64,000 nucleotides of DNA from Chloroflexus sp. Y-396-1 (GCF_000516515.1 NZ_KI911784.1:806001-870000); one strand, 5' to 3'; shown: positions 1 through 9,554, counted from the stretch's first letter. Numbers and translations are program-made. The notes: a model not told the origin generated them from the sequence alone.

Positions 1-2529
1 GCGTCCACCACGCCGACGGATGAAACCTAGGCCGTGACCGGCATCAACGAAAGCGAGCGTATGCGTGTGCAGGTTCAGTTGTAAGTGACACAAAGTGACA
101 AAGCTGCTCGTCCGATCAAGATCGGGATGCAAAGCGTTTACCGCATAGCGCATGTTCACTTCCGGTGGTGTATCGCGAGCGACCGAACGAATTACTGCGC
201 GAGTAGTGGTCATCAATAGTGCTGCCGACATTCCCTTGCCCATCACATCACCGAACGTCAGATTGAACAGATGGGGTGCCGGAAAGTGCCAGTCGTAAAA
301 GTCTCCGCCGACCTCACGCGCCGGGATACACCGCGCCGCAATACTGTACCCTGGCAAGCGTGGAATCTGTTGGGGCAGCATTTCAGCTTGAATTTGAGCC
401 GCATGCTTAATTTCAGCTTCTAGTTCACGGCGCTTTTGATCAAGTCGGCGTTGCAACGCCATATTCTCACGTCGCAGCCGCAGATTCGTCAGGGTACGAT
501 CAAGAACGAGTAAAAGCTCGTGGCGATCAATCGGTTTCCGCAAATAATCGTCGGCACCGTGCCGGATGGCGTTAACAGCAATCTGCTCGGAACCAAATGC
601 AGTGGTCATAATCACTGCTGGCTCCGGCCCATGCCGACGAATCTGATCAAGCACCTCCAGTCCGCTTATCTCTGGCATGAGAATATCGACCAGCGCTACA
701 TCAATATCACCCTCGGCAATGCGCTGGAGTGCTTCAGAGCCACTCTGCGCAACTTCTACGCGATAGCCAGCTTCAGACAACCAAACCTGTAACAGGCGGC
801 AGATGTCGGGGTCGTCATCTACGACCAACACGACCGGCGCCTGGCTGAAACGGGATGCTATCAACGGCAGGGTATGACGGAGTGGTGCTTGACCGATGGT
901 GCTATCGGCAACAACAACCTGATTACGTCCATTCTGTTTAGCCCGATACAGTGCTGCATCGGCCTTTTCAATCAAGACACCGGCCTCTAGGCCCGTACTC
1001 CATTCGGCGACACCGGCAGAGAAGGTCACTCGCAACGGATCACCCTCGCGTTGATGCTCAATGTTAGCAAACCGTTCGCGCAAACTATTAATGACCATTG
1101 CAGCACTGTTGGCGCGAGTATCAGGCATGACAATCAAGAATTCTTCACCGCCGTAGCGCCCAACGACATCGGTTGCCCGCAACCGCTGGCGTAACAGACG
1201 GGCAAGACTTTTCAATACCCGATCACCTACCGGATGGCCGTACTGATCGTTCACGTGTTTGAAGTGGTCGATATCAATCAAAACAACCGAGAGAGGTTGC
1301 GAAAGACGCTGTGCCCGCGCTATTTCGCGCATCAACAGCTCTTGCGTAACGCTATGATTGAAGAGGCCGGTCAGGCTATCACGCACCATCAGGCTACGCA
1401 TCGTGCGCGCCCGTTGTATCCGCGAACTAACGGCGGCGACCAGATGATCCAGATTAATAGGTTTAGTCAAAAAATCGTCACCACCCCGCGCTAGAGCTGC
1501 CAACTGCGCCGCTCGATCGGTCTCACCAGAAAGAAAGACGATCGGGATGCCGTGATACTCGGGTTGTTGACGAATAACGGCAGCTAGCTCCTGCCCATTA
1601 CAGTCAGGCATATACATATCGAGCAAGATTAAATCAGGTTGTAGTTCAGCCAGCAAATTTGATGCCTGCATCGGATCGGTTGTTGACACAACATGCATCC
1701 CGGCAGTACGCAGCGCAAGTGCGTAAACTTCGGCCATCAGGGGTGAATCGTCAACGACGAGCACTGTATATGGCTCACTATGCAATCGTTGGGTCATCTG
1801 ATCGATGTGATCGATCAGCAGACCAATATCGACGGGACGAGTAAAATAGCCACGTCCACCAGCTCGTACCGCTGCCAGGCGTAAGCTAAAATCGGCGGAA
1901 CTGGCCGTGAAGATAATCGGCAATCCTTCCCCATACCGGTCGCGCAAGAGAGCGGCTGTCGTGATCCCACTTTGCGCGCCTTCTTGCAGATCAACATCGA
2001 GAATAACGAGCTGCGGATGTTGACGTTCCACGGCTGCCACGACATCGGCCCCGCATAAAAAACTCTCGGTCGCATAGCCAAAATATGCGATCTGGCGGGT
2101 CAATTCAGCAGTCTCTTCAGCATTGCGACCGGCAACGTAGATCAGAGTCGCCTCATGAACGGCCAGCTCAGATTTGATAGGCGCCGCCGATTGCAGCGTG
2201 CGTTCGCGCAGCGCTGAGAGTAATCGATCCACCAGCGGTACCAGATCAGGCCGCTCACTCATCGGATCAGTAGGATTGATCCAGGCTTGCAGAGCAACAT
2301 CAAGCGCACGCGCCGCCTCACTCACTTCCTTCAGACCAAATGTCGCCCCTGAACCGGCCAGATTATGCACAATCCGTTGTAAATGAGTCAGATCGCCTGC
2401 TGACAGAGTACCGGTCTGCCACTGCGACCAGATAGTTTCAATCTGCGCCACCTTACTCGCGAGCTGATCAAGGTACTGTTGTTGCAACGCAGCAAAACGA
2501 GCGTGGAGATCGTTGACACTTGTGCTCAT
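1..2529 (-). CDS. Hybrid phosphorelay protein Hpt-REC-REC-GGDEF-REC-PP2C (partial, C-terminus outside window)
   Basis: Reading the minus strand from the ATG at 2529 gives 843 uninterrupted codons running off the window edge. Domains in order: an Hpt domain with the phospho-acceptor motif HNLAGSG (His55); a receiver with Asp178 but Arg where the conserved Lys of the KP motif is expected (TRPV); a second receiver (Asp304, intact TKP); a GGDEF diguanylate cyclase with an intact GGEEF site near residue 460; a third receiver (Asp615, RKP); and from about residue 700 an RsbU/SpoIIE-type PP2C phosphatase with GGDFYD and GDVMGKGM metal-binding motifs. It probably joins a multistep phosphorelay to c-di-GMP synthesis and to dephosphorylation of an anti-sigma-antagonist. 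No membrane segment is visible, so it is likely cytosolic. The partner kinase is not in view. Confidence 0.9.
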   Translation of the reverse strand, partial: MSTSVNDLHARFAALQQQYLDQLASKVAQIETIWSQWQTGTLSAGDLTHLQRIVHNLAGSGATFGLKEVSEAARALDVALQAWINPTDPMSERPDLVPLVDRLLSALRERTLQSAAPIKSELAVHEATLIYVAGRNAEETAELTRQIAYFGYATESFLCGADVVAAVERQHPQLVILDVDLQEGAQSGITTAALLRDRYGEGLPIIFTASSADFSLRLAAVRAGGRGYFTRPVDIGLLIDHIDQMTQRLHSEPYTVLVVDDSPLMAEVYALALRTAGMHVVSTTDPMQASNLLAELQPDLILLDMYMPDCNGQELAAVIRQQPEYHGIPIVFLSGETDRAAQLAALARGGDDFLTKPINLDHLVAAVSSRIQRARTMRSLMVRDSLTGLFNHSVTQELLMREIARAQRLSQPLSVVLIDIDHFKHVNDQYGHPVGDRVLKSLARLLRQRLRATDVVGRYGGEEFLIVMPDTRANSAAMVINSLRERFANIEHQREGDPLRVTFSAGVAEWSTGLEAGVLIEKADAALYRAKQNGRNQVVVADSTIGQAPLRHTLPLIASRFSQAPVVLVVDDDPDICRLLQVWLSEAGYRVEVAQSGSEALQRIAEGDIDVALVDILMPEISGLEVLDQIRRHGPEPAVIMTTAFGSEQIAVNAIRHGADDYLRKPIDRHELLLVLDRTLTNLRLRRENMALQRRLDQKRRELEAEIKHAAQIQAEMLPQQIPRLPGYSIAARCIPAREVGGDFYDWHFPAPHLFNLTFGDVMGKGMSAALLMTTTRAVIRSVARDTPPEVNMRYAVNALHPDLDRTSSFVTLCHLQLNLHTHTLAFVDAGHGLGFIRRRGGR

Positions 2530-3157
2530 AATTTTAGTTACTCCCTCGGCTAGACATAGCCGAGATCAGGCGACATTATGACGTTTCTGTTATCATACCC
2601 TATTGAACGTTATTTCACATAGGCAGTGATCCGGCAGTGGGAAATTCCTAATTACAAAATGCTAACACAAGTGGATTGTCGTACAGGGCTTGTTGGTCGA
2701 TCTTGGTTGGGGTTACCGAGCTTTTCGACCACCCTACCTTGCAGAAGTGGGGAAGAAGGGAGATGAAAGCGAAGAGGAAGCAGAGGCGGATACCCAACCT
2801 ATCTGCAGCATGTGCAGAGAAACATTGCTTCCCATTCCGACGCCAGTCTATGACCAGACCCTCGTTGGCACGCTGATCCTGTCAGTTACTGCGTTGGTCG
2901 GGGCGGGTTTAGAACCTGACCTCATAGTGTGCTCCCGAAACGGGTGCAGGTTCCACGGCTGCCATAGCATAACGCGGGCCAGTGGCCCGCAATCCATAAT
3001 GTAGATAGGCAATGGCTATGAGAGTGTTGATGAGGTTAGTCGGCATGCTAACGATAACCGCAAACCAGAAACTTTAGAAAACTCAAGTGTCGGTCGGGTT
3101 ATGCAAGTGCATCCCCAACCGACAGCGAATCGAGCTTGTCATGATCTTACGACGACG
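2530..3157. other. Intergenic region with small palindromes, no convincing gene
   Basis: Short open frames here lack a ribosome-binding site and any recognisable domain. The stretch holds a perfect hairpin at 2974-2990 (GCGGGCC-AGT-GGCCCGC) and a near-perfect one at 2903-2917, both related to hairpins elsewhere in the window. It separates the phosphorelay gene from the 3' end of the RCC1 gene. Confidence 0.6.
2974..2990. repeat. Dispersed intergenic hairpin, family GCGGGCC-n3-GGCCCGC
   Basis: A perfect 7-bp stem with loop AGT. The same element occurs at 24422-24438 (loop AGA), and a variant with a paired base change lies at 52049-52065, so it is a dispersed structured repeat rather than a gene-specific terminator. 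Confidence 0.7.
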
Positions 3158-5458
3158 TTACGATTTGTATACGGCTGGAAGCCACAATCGATACGGCTTC
3201 AAAACCGGCACGGGCGATGTAGAGTACCCTAACACTCCATTACCAAGCTGACCAAATAGATTGCGGCCCCAACACCGTACTGTGCCTAACACTAGAGCAC
3301 AGTTATGAGCAGCATAGGATGTCAAGTATCCAACAGATTGCAACCCAATAACTGATACTGGAGTCAAGCTATTCGTAGTCGTACCATTCCCTAGTTGTCC
3401 AGCGCCATTTCCACCCCAGCATTTCACCGTGCCATCATTCAGTAGTAAGGCGCAGGTATGGGAACTGCCTGCGGCCAGAGCCTTCACCCCACTCAGGCCG
3501 GTTACCGGTACCGGAGTTGTCTTATCAACAGTTGTACCATCTCCTAGTTGACCGGCACTATTTCGGCCCCAGCACTTCACCGTACCATCATTCAGTAAGG
3601 CGCAGGTATGAGAGCCGCCTGCGGCCAGAGCCTTCACCCCACTCAGGTCGGTTACCGGTACCGGAGTTGTCTTATCAGTAGTTGTACCATCTCCTAGTTG
3701 ACCGGCACTATTTCGGCCCCAGCACTTCACCGTACCATCATTCAGTAAGGCGCAGGTATGAGAACCGCCTGCGGCCAGAGCCTCCACCCCATTCAGGCCG
3801 GTTACCGGTACCGGAGTTGTCTTGTCAACAGTTGTGCCATCCCCTAGTTGACCCGCATTATTCCCACCCCAACACTGGACTGTACCATTTGCCAATAGAG
3901 CACATGTGTGCGAGTCTCCTGCTGTTAGCGATTTTACAGCACTCAGTCCGCTGATTGCTGTCGGAATTAAGCGATTGATCGTTGTACCATTCCCCAATTG
4001 GCCCGCATTATTCCCACCCCAACACTGGACTGTACCATTTGCCAATAAAGCACATGTGTGCGATTCTCCTGCTGTTAGCGACTTTACATTACTCAGTCCA
4101 CTGGTTGCTGCGGGATTTGGCCGATTGTTCGTCGTATCATCCCCTAGTTGACCTACATTATTCCTGCCCCAGCATACTACTAAGCCGGTGGATAACAGAA
4201 CACACGTGTGCCAGCTACCTGTTGACACTACGTCTACTGGGTCATACACCCCCTCTAACCCAACTACCATAACCGGTATTGAACGATTGACAATGGTCCC
4301 ATTCCCTAGTTGCCCAAGGCCATTGTTTCCAAAGCATCGGGCCTCGCCACTATTCAAACGGGTACATACGTGAGAACTCCCTGCCGTTATAGCAGCTACA
4401 TTACTCAACCCACTCACCGCTACTGGAATTAGTCGGTCAGTCGTTGTGCCATCGCCAAGTTGTCCAACTTCATTGCTCCCCCAGCAATACACGTTACCCG
4501 AACCCTGTAGTACCGCGCAAGTGTAATTGTAGCCTGCGGCCAGAATCGCAACATTACTCAGGTTACTTACCACTACCGGAATTGAGCTATCATTGGTTGA
4601 ATTGTTGCCCAGTTGTCCAATGCTGTTGTCTCCCCAACAATTCACTTCGCCTGTACCCTGCAAAACTGCACAGGTATGTTCATAGCCTGCACTTAGGGCT
4701 GTTATATTATTCAGACCGCTAACTGTTACTGGTGTCGAGCTATTAGTAGTTGTGCCATTTCCTAACTGCCCACTACTGTTGCGACCCCAACATTGTACGC
4801 TTCCGGTATTAAGAACGGCACACGTATGATCGTAACCTGCAGCTATAATTTTGACATCGTTCAATCCGCTGACCTGCACAGGAGCCGGGCTATTAGTAGT
4901 TGAATTGTTGCCTAGTTGTCCGAAACCGTTTGCCCCCCAGCATTTTACCGTTTTGTCGTTCAACAATGCACAGGTATGCAAATAACCCGCTGCTAAGTCT
5001 GTCACTCCGCTCAATCCACTGACCGATACCGGCGTAGAGCGATTGGTGGTCGTTCCATCACCGAGCTGACCAGCCACGTTCCATCCCCAACATTTGACTG
5101 TGCTGTCACTCAATAGTGCACAGGTATGACCATAACCAGCCGCCAGTTTTGTTACACTCCCGATGTCAATGACCGGAACGGGCAAGACTCGATTGTGCGT
5201 TGTCCCATCACCTAGTTGCCCATACCCGTTCCATCCCCAGCACTCGACAGCAGCTGTCGTTAGCAATGCACAGGTATGAAAACCACCCGCAGCGATCGCA
5301 CCGATTCCGCTCAATGGTTGCATTGAGGCAAGGGTGCTATCAGTTCCAGTTTTCGGTTGAATGGTATGTACTGTATCGATAACTGTCTTTGCCTGCATTG
5401 GTAAAGCCAGGAATGGCAAAGTCAGGCAAAGTAAGATGAGGATGTGCTCTTTTCGCAT
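3158..5458 (-). CDS. Secreted RCC1-repeat protein, 14 blades (two predicted seven-bladed propellers)
   Basis: 766 residues with an N-terminal signal peptide (hydrophobic core ILILLCLTLPFLALP, then AKT), so it is exported. The body is 14 repeats of about 50 residues, each with HTCALL, CWG and GQLG motifs typical of the RCC1/ATS1 beta-propeller family. Fourteen equals two complete seven-bladed rings, and a longer linker after repeat 7 (around GVYDPVDVV) marks the likely boundary. Each blade carries one or two Cys, which may form disulfides outside the cell. The tail ends in WLPAVYKS, resembling aromatic-Leu-Pro tails I associate with exported Chloroflexota proteins. Start ATG follows GGAG. It sits last in the secretion block; whether it is a substrate or merely adjacent is unknown. 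Confidence 0.85.
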   Translation of the reverse strand: MRKEHILILLCLTLPFLALPMQAKTVIDTVHTIQPKTGTDSTLASMQPLSGIGAIAAGGFHTCALLTTAAVECWGWNGYGQLGDGTTHNRVLPVPVIDIGSVTKLAAGYGHTCALLSDSTVKCWGWNVAGQLGDGTTTNRSTPVSVSGLSGVTDLAAGYLHTCALLNDKTVKCWGANGFGQLGNNSTTNSPAPVQVSGLNDVKIIAAGYDHTCAVLNTGSVQCWGRNSSGQLGNGTTTNSSTPVTVSGLNNITALSAGYEHTCAVLQGTGEVNCWGDNSIGQLGNNSTNDSSIPVVVSNLSNVAILAAGYNYTCAVLQGSGNVYCWGSNEVGQLGDGTTTDRLIPVAVSGLSNVAAITAGSSHVCTRLNSGEARCFGNNGLGQLGNGTIVNRSIPVMVVGLEGVYDPVDVVSTGSWHTCVLLSTGLVVCWGRNNVGQLGDDTTNNRPNPAATSGLSNVKSLTAGESHTCALLANGTVQCWGGNNAGQLGNGTTINRLIPTAISGLSAVKSLTAGDSHTCALLANGTVQCWGGNNAGQLGDGTTVDKTTPVPVTGLNGVEALAAGGSHTCALLNDGTVKCWGRNSAGQLGDGTTTDKTTPVPVTDLSGVKALAAGGSHTCALLNDGTVKCWGRNSAGQLGDGTTVDKTTPVPVTGLSGVKALAAGSSHTCALLLNDGTVKCWGGNGAGQLGNGTTTNSLTPVSVIGLQSVGYLTSYAAHNCALVLGTVRCWGRNLFGQLGNGVLGYSTSPVPVLKPYRLWLPAVYKS
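3440..3880 (-). repeat. 150-bp tandem repeat inside the RCC1 gene
   Basis: The block containing GTTACCGGTACCGGAGTTGT recurs at about 3501, 3651 and 3801 with very few differences, an exact 150-bp (50-codon) period. This indicates recent duplication of propeller blades at the C-terminal end of the protein, whereas the N-terminal blades have diverged. Confidence 0.85.
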
Positions 5459-5499
5459 CTTACGTCTCCACAGAGTAACATGGGACTAAAGATTGAACC

Positions 5500-6291
5500 T
5501 CACCCGGCATCAGATGAACGCATAAAGCCGCAGAGATTGGTAATGAATTCCTGTGCTGACACACTACTTACCTGGAATGGTCCGTCACCACCTTGCTGTT
5601 CTAACATCCAGACCGTTTGCTGATCGACGATTAATCCCAGGCTCTTTCCTGAAACTGAACTGTTAGGTGTTGCAATGCTCACCGTACTGACACAAACAGG
5701 ATTGACGAAAGATTGTGATAGTGGGTGAGCTAGTATCTCTGGCATACCCTGATCAAGCAGAACTTTCAAGGCAGCATCTGCAGAAGTAGCATTACGTGCT
5801 GCCTCCATTGCTGCCGGTGATAACAAACCGACAGGCATATCAGCTAATGCTTGCTGACCATCAAGATGCATAAACTGCTTCATTGGTTCTACCAGATCGT
5901 CAATTGCAGGTGCACCGGTAAAACGGTGTAATCCTTCTTCAGGAAATGCATGCTCAACTGCCATATACGGTGAAACATAGTAATACCGTGCGTCTGTCGG
6001 TTTATCTAGCGGTTGTGTGATAATCATTGCAATGGTTTGCGCCAGTTTACACGTTCCAATTAAGGCTAGGACTGGTGAATAGACCACAGGTGGTTTTTCA
6101 GGGCCTTGCGATTGTAGAAAGCCCCGCGCTCGCAATGAGCGCTCAGCGGCTGCCAGTGCTCCCAATGCTCGTTCCTCTGAAACGCCCTCGAACGGATTCA
6201 CCGGTAGACTTGCCAGTGTAGGTAGATCGGCGATACGCATCAGCAGAATCAATTCTTCTAGACTGAACGTGAAAGCGTATGTGTCGGCCAT
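5500..6291 (-). CDS. EspG-like protein (candidate T7SS chaperone)
   Basis: 263 residues, no signal peptide or membrane segment. The N-terminus has the layout of actinobacterial EspG proteins: a short aromatic strand followed by an acidic helix (FSLEELILLMRI), an LP-containing turn, and a long amphipathic helix (ALGALAAAERSLRARGF), then a beta-rich centre (ARYYYVSP) and a C-terminal half of alternating strands. EspG binds PE/PPE-type secretion substrates in the ESX system. Here the gene follows two large WXG-domain proteins in the same direction, which fits a substrate chaperone. The assignment rests on length, layout and context rather than a decisive motif. Start ATG is preceded by GGAGG with a usable gap. 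Confidence 0.5.
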   Translation of the reverse strand: MADTYAFTFSLEELILLMRIADLPTLASLPVNPFEGVSEERALGALAAAERSLRARGFLQSQGPEKPPVVYSPVLALIGTCKLAQTIAMIITQPLDKPTDARYYYVSPYMAVEHAFPEEGLHRFTGAPAIDDLVEPMKQFMHLDGQQALADMPVGLLSPAAMEAARNATSADAALKVLLDQGMPEILAHPLSQSFVNPVCVSTVSIATPNSSVSGKSLGLIVDQQTVWMLEQQGGDGPFQVSSVSAQEFITNLCGFMRSSDAG

Positions 6292-6312
6292 AATTGGTTT
6301 CCTCCTCTCCGA

Positions 6313-7458
6313 TTATCGCTTGAAAATTGATGAAAAGAATCGCCTCGCCGGTTCGAATGCTTGCCGTGCTTGTTCCTGAACTTGATTGAAAGTATCCCTT
6401 CCTTTCTCCATCGTCGTTGCTAGCGCTTCACGTGTCTGATCGATCACCGGAGCAAGTTTCTCATTCGTTGCAGTTGCAATGATTGATATCTGATCGGCAG
6501 TGGCGCGTCCAAACTCTCCAGCGCCTCTCACAATGTCTACTGTAGACTCCCAGAATGTAGGAATTGCTTTGTCGAATTCACCCCTCCACATTACCTCGAT
6601 CGTTTTATTAATTGGATTCATTAAATCCATCTTTTGCAAGGCCTCGGTCATGTTTTGCGCATTTTTTGTAATTCGCGCATCGTACTCAGGTCCGGCGACT
6701 AACCTGGCAAGGGACTCTGTACCGGCGCTGAATATTGAACCTGATACCTGAATGCCTGCGTTCACTGCTGCGAAATATGATCCTCCTGGAATGAAGCCGA
6801 CAAGCCATTTAACCCCAACCTTAGTCACCTCAGACCCCGCAACCTGCCAGTTCAACTCTCCACGATGGTATTTTTCAGCAAGCGTAAGTCCGAGCGAAGC
6901 AATATCCAGAAAAGGGCTGGTCTGCCTAAAGAGTCTAAGCAACGTGCTCGTTCCTCGGTACAGGACGGACAAATCGCCTACATTACCGAAGTGTTCTGTA
7001 TACCATCTATTCTGAAGCTTAAGTCGTTCAAATATTGACTTAAGCCAGTCGGGGTTTATGGGGTATCTTGGCAAAGGTGGTAGAGGTACCGGTGGTATCG
7101 CCGGCATCGGAGCAGGTCGTGGAGGTGTCGGAATAGTCGGAGGATTTGGTGGGCGTATTCCAGGTGCAGCCACACCCCCATCACCAAACACACGCCCTGC
7201 CTCCTCAAGTGCATTGGTATAGCGCTCGGTGCGTGTTGTAAGCTGATGTAATGCTGCAATAGTGGAGGCAAAGCGCGGTTGCAAGCGATCCCAAAGTTCT
7301 TCTGCTTGCTGTCGATGCTGACCGGCCCAACCATTACTTTGCAACGAGTGCATTGCCTGACTCGCCTGATTAAACGCCTGCTCTATAACATCGCCACCTT
7401 GCCGCATCGCTGCAATCGCTGCTCGTAAAAGATCAGTATCTGCTCCTATTAGCCCCAT
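6313..7458 (-). CDS. Large WXG100-domain protein, candidate T7SS substrate/effector
   Basis: 381 residues. The first 95 form a WXG100-like helical hairpin: helix 1, the turn NGWAGQ with the WxG motif, then helix 2 rich in Gln, Leu and Arg. A proline linker (residues about 98-135, with PPVPLPPLP) follows, then a C-terminal domain of about 240 residues with a hydrophobic stretch (VGFIPGGSYFAAVNAG) and amphipathic helices at the end. No catalytic motif is recognised, so the C-terminal activity, possibly membrane-active, is unknown. The N-terminus is clearly related to that of the neighbouring frameshifted gene, beginning MGLI and carrying NGWAGQ or RSWAGR at the same point. Long proteins with an N-terminal WXG/LXG module are typical T7SS cargo. 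Confidence 0.75.
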   Translation of the reverse strand: MGLIGADTDLLRAAIAAMRQGGDVIEQAFNQASQAMHSLQSNGWAGQHRQQAEELWDRLQPRFASTIAALHQLTTRTERYTNALEEAGRVFGDGGVAAPGIRPPNPPTIPTPPRPAPMPAIPPVPLPPLPRYPINPDWLKSIFERLKLQNRWYTEHFGNVGDLSVLYRGTSTLLRLFRQTSPFLDIASLGLTLAEKYHRGELNWQVAGSEVTKVGVKWLVGFIPGGSYFAAVNAGIQVSGSIFSAGTESLARLVAGPEYDARITKNAQNMTEALQKMDLMNPINKTIEVMWRGEFDKAIPTFWESTVDIVRGAGEFGRATADQISIIATATNEKLAPVIDQTREALATTMEKGRDTFNQVQEQARQAFEPARRFFSSIFKR

Positions 7459-7577
7459 TGTATGATTCCTTTCTCACAGAAGCATTCATGCACCAGCTTA
7501 CCTTATTCTTCGCGATCGTTGCACGATACAATTATTTCTTCCGAATTCACTACCGTTCGTGGATGCCTTCCTGAAAC

Positions 7578-8626
7578 TCAGTCGTGGATGTAGTAACGTG
7601 GTCTAAAGGGTCCACCCAAACCTGCGTCTCTCAGCCTGATGTCGTTGACATTACGTGCACCGGCCTGAGCAATACGAATATCACCAACGTTCTCGGCAGT
7701 TTGTCCAGGTCGAACAACGACAACATGCCCCGGATCAGCAGCTAATGCAGGTTTGCCAGCATTAACATGTTGCATTAATAATCGGAGACCGTCAGGTTTA
7801 CTCGGATCAATTTCCCGCCATCCCCGTTCCCGCGATTGCGGTGAGTTTAGCCAGTTGTACAAGTGTTGAGTACCAACGGTAGCTCGATCATTAGCAGCCA
7901 CGCCTAGCTCCATTTTCATCGGTAGTGGCACACCCATTGCTCGCATAACATCACCGGCAAACGTGTTGCAGTACGTGTAGTTGTCAGGTGCATAACGTGG
8001 ATTCCCTTCTACCCCAAACTGCTCGATAACTGCCTCGTAGAGTTGTGGATGTCGATTGTTGGAATCGCTGGTAATAGGAGCCTGCAGGGGTAACTGTCCT
8101 GGCTTCCCGTAAACGCTATCCAGCCAGCAACCGGTGTACGTCCATCTAGCTCGGTTGGCAGTACTTCGGCTCCGTTTCGCAGACGCACTCTCTGATTCAA
8201 CACCGGCGGCAGAGGAGAAGATGGCGGCGCCGAATCTGATGGCGAATTGGTTGGAGAGTCGGTACCGCTATTACCACTGTTGATGCTTCCAGCAATCCCT
8301 CGCTCAGGTGCTCTGACGTCGGGAGACGTAGGAACAATACCCTTGCCACTATCGAACCGGCTACCTGCTGCTTCAAAAGCATCGGTAAACCGAACTGTAC
8401 GGTCACTAAGCTGCTGTAGTGCATCGAGTAATGGTGAGAACCGCCCCTGTAGTTGATTCCATATCACTTCTGCTTGTTGGCGATGTCTTCCTGCCCATGA
8501 CCGATTTTGCAAGGCATTCATCGCTTGACTAACCTGTCGAAGCGCACTCTCAATCTCGCTATGTCCTTGTTTTAGCGCCCCAATCGCTGCCCGCAGGCGT
8601 TCTACGTCAGCCTGAATCAATCCCAT
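7578..8626 (-). pseudogene. Frameshifted WXG-domain effector with cysteine-peptidase/amidase-like C-terminus
   Basis: The gene starts at 8626 after GGAGG and encodes a WXG100-like module (SWAGR) and a Ser/Pro linker. Around 8110-8130 the reading frame must shift by -1: frame one reads RTPVAGW and then nonsense to a stop at 8009, while the other frame continues WLDSVYGKPGQ into a conserved domain ending at 7578. That domain has YCNTFAGDV (Cys codon 7968-7970) and GHVVVV, the Cys and His blocks expected of NlpC/P60-, CHAP- or Tae-like cell-wall cysteine peptidases. The intact product would be about 350 residues. No slippery heptamer is obvious, so this is a mutation or a sequencing error. It is most likely a T7SS cargo toxin acting on peptidoglycan, although a signal-less housekeeping amidase cannot be excluded. 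Confidence 0.75.
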
Positions 8627-8629
8627 GGC

Positions 8630-9554
8630 TTATCTCCTCCACTCTCCGATCATAATGTCACGACCTTTTGCCGGTACCCCACTGCCACCTGGCACGACCT
8701 GACCACTCTGGTTGTATACGGTAATTGTTACCTCCTGATCGGGAGCCAATCCACACAGACGGGCGTTACCAGCATTATCAAAAGTGCCTATCAGGTTCAT
8801 GCCATCTACTCTAAAACTCCATCCCGCCGTATTAATGCCGATAATTTGCATTGAAATGCAATGTGGATCATCATTTTCATTCAATTTCCGCACCCATAGG
8901 TATTCACGGCGTGGCGTTGGAGTTGGTAGGGGTGGGGGTACGTTCTGATCGGTGATCAACCATAGCGGTACGTAACCTGTTGCCCCGATAACTATCGGAT
9001 CTTCTGGATCAAGTGCATTCGTAACAATCCGTACTTCGGCAATACCATCAGATTGGTTGAGGATTACAACCTGATCGCCGTTGCTAATCACAGCATATCC
9101 ATTACTTGCCGGAGCTTTCACACTTAAGGCAGGATCGCTCCAGAGATAAGCTCCAAAGCTACCACTCTGACTCTGGAAAAAGTAACGACTACCACGATTC
9201 AGATACTCACGCTTGACACCTAACACGACAACCGCTTCCACATCTGGTATTGCCACGGTCAATGTTGGCACCTCAGCGAGCGTTGGTACCAGTGTGGCAA
9301 TTGGTCGCGATGTTGATAGTGGCGCTAGCGTTGTGGACGGCATGACTATCCGGAATTCTTCAACTAGATTTGATGGAGTGACGGTATTGACAGATACTCC
9401 TGCTGGTGGATCGTTGCCAACAGACGGCGTAAGCCACGTATACAACAGCAGACCGGTCAACGCTATCACCAGAGCGACTGCTCCGCATATAGGGAATCTG
9501 CGTAGGTTGATCTAGTGAGATTTCAAGCTCTTTTTTCTCATCTGAATCAATCAT
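8630..9554 (-). pseudogene. Frameshifted membrane-anchored protein with SH3-like extracytoplasmic region
   Basis: A well-placed GGAGG precedes the ATG at 9554, which encodes an acidic cytosolic start (MIDSDEKKELEISLDQPT). Near 9500 a +1 shift is needed to enter the frame with a transmembrane helix (ICGAVALVIALTGLLLY) and a 280-residue outer part ending at 8630. That part has a Thr/Pro linker, an SH3b-like stretch (VVVLGVKREYLNRGS), a short proline linker and a C-terminal beta-rich domain. The restored product is about 307 residues. A GTG at 9469 could restart translation, but inside the membrane helix. The topology matches the two neighbouring proline-rich membrane proteins, which suggests an envelope component of the secretion locus. 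It is the second frameshift in adjacent genes. Confidence 0.65.

Noticed and set aside
2690-3004. 104-codon plus-strand ORF before the RCC1 gene
   Set aside because: Ends in the repeat hairpin region, no ribosome site and no family resemblance.
3682-5382. Several plus-strand ORFs of 60-96 codons
   Set aside because: Antisense to the RCC1 repeats; their regular spacing mirrors the repeat period.
8105-8135. Programmed -1 frameshift in the WXG-amidase gene
   Set aside because: No slippery heptamer or downstream pseudoknot is evident, so mutation or sequencing error is more likely.
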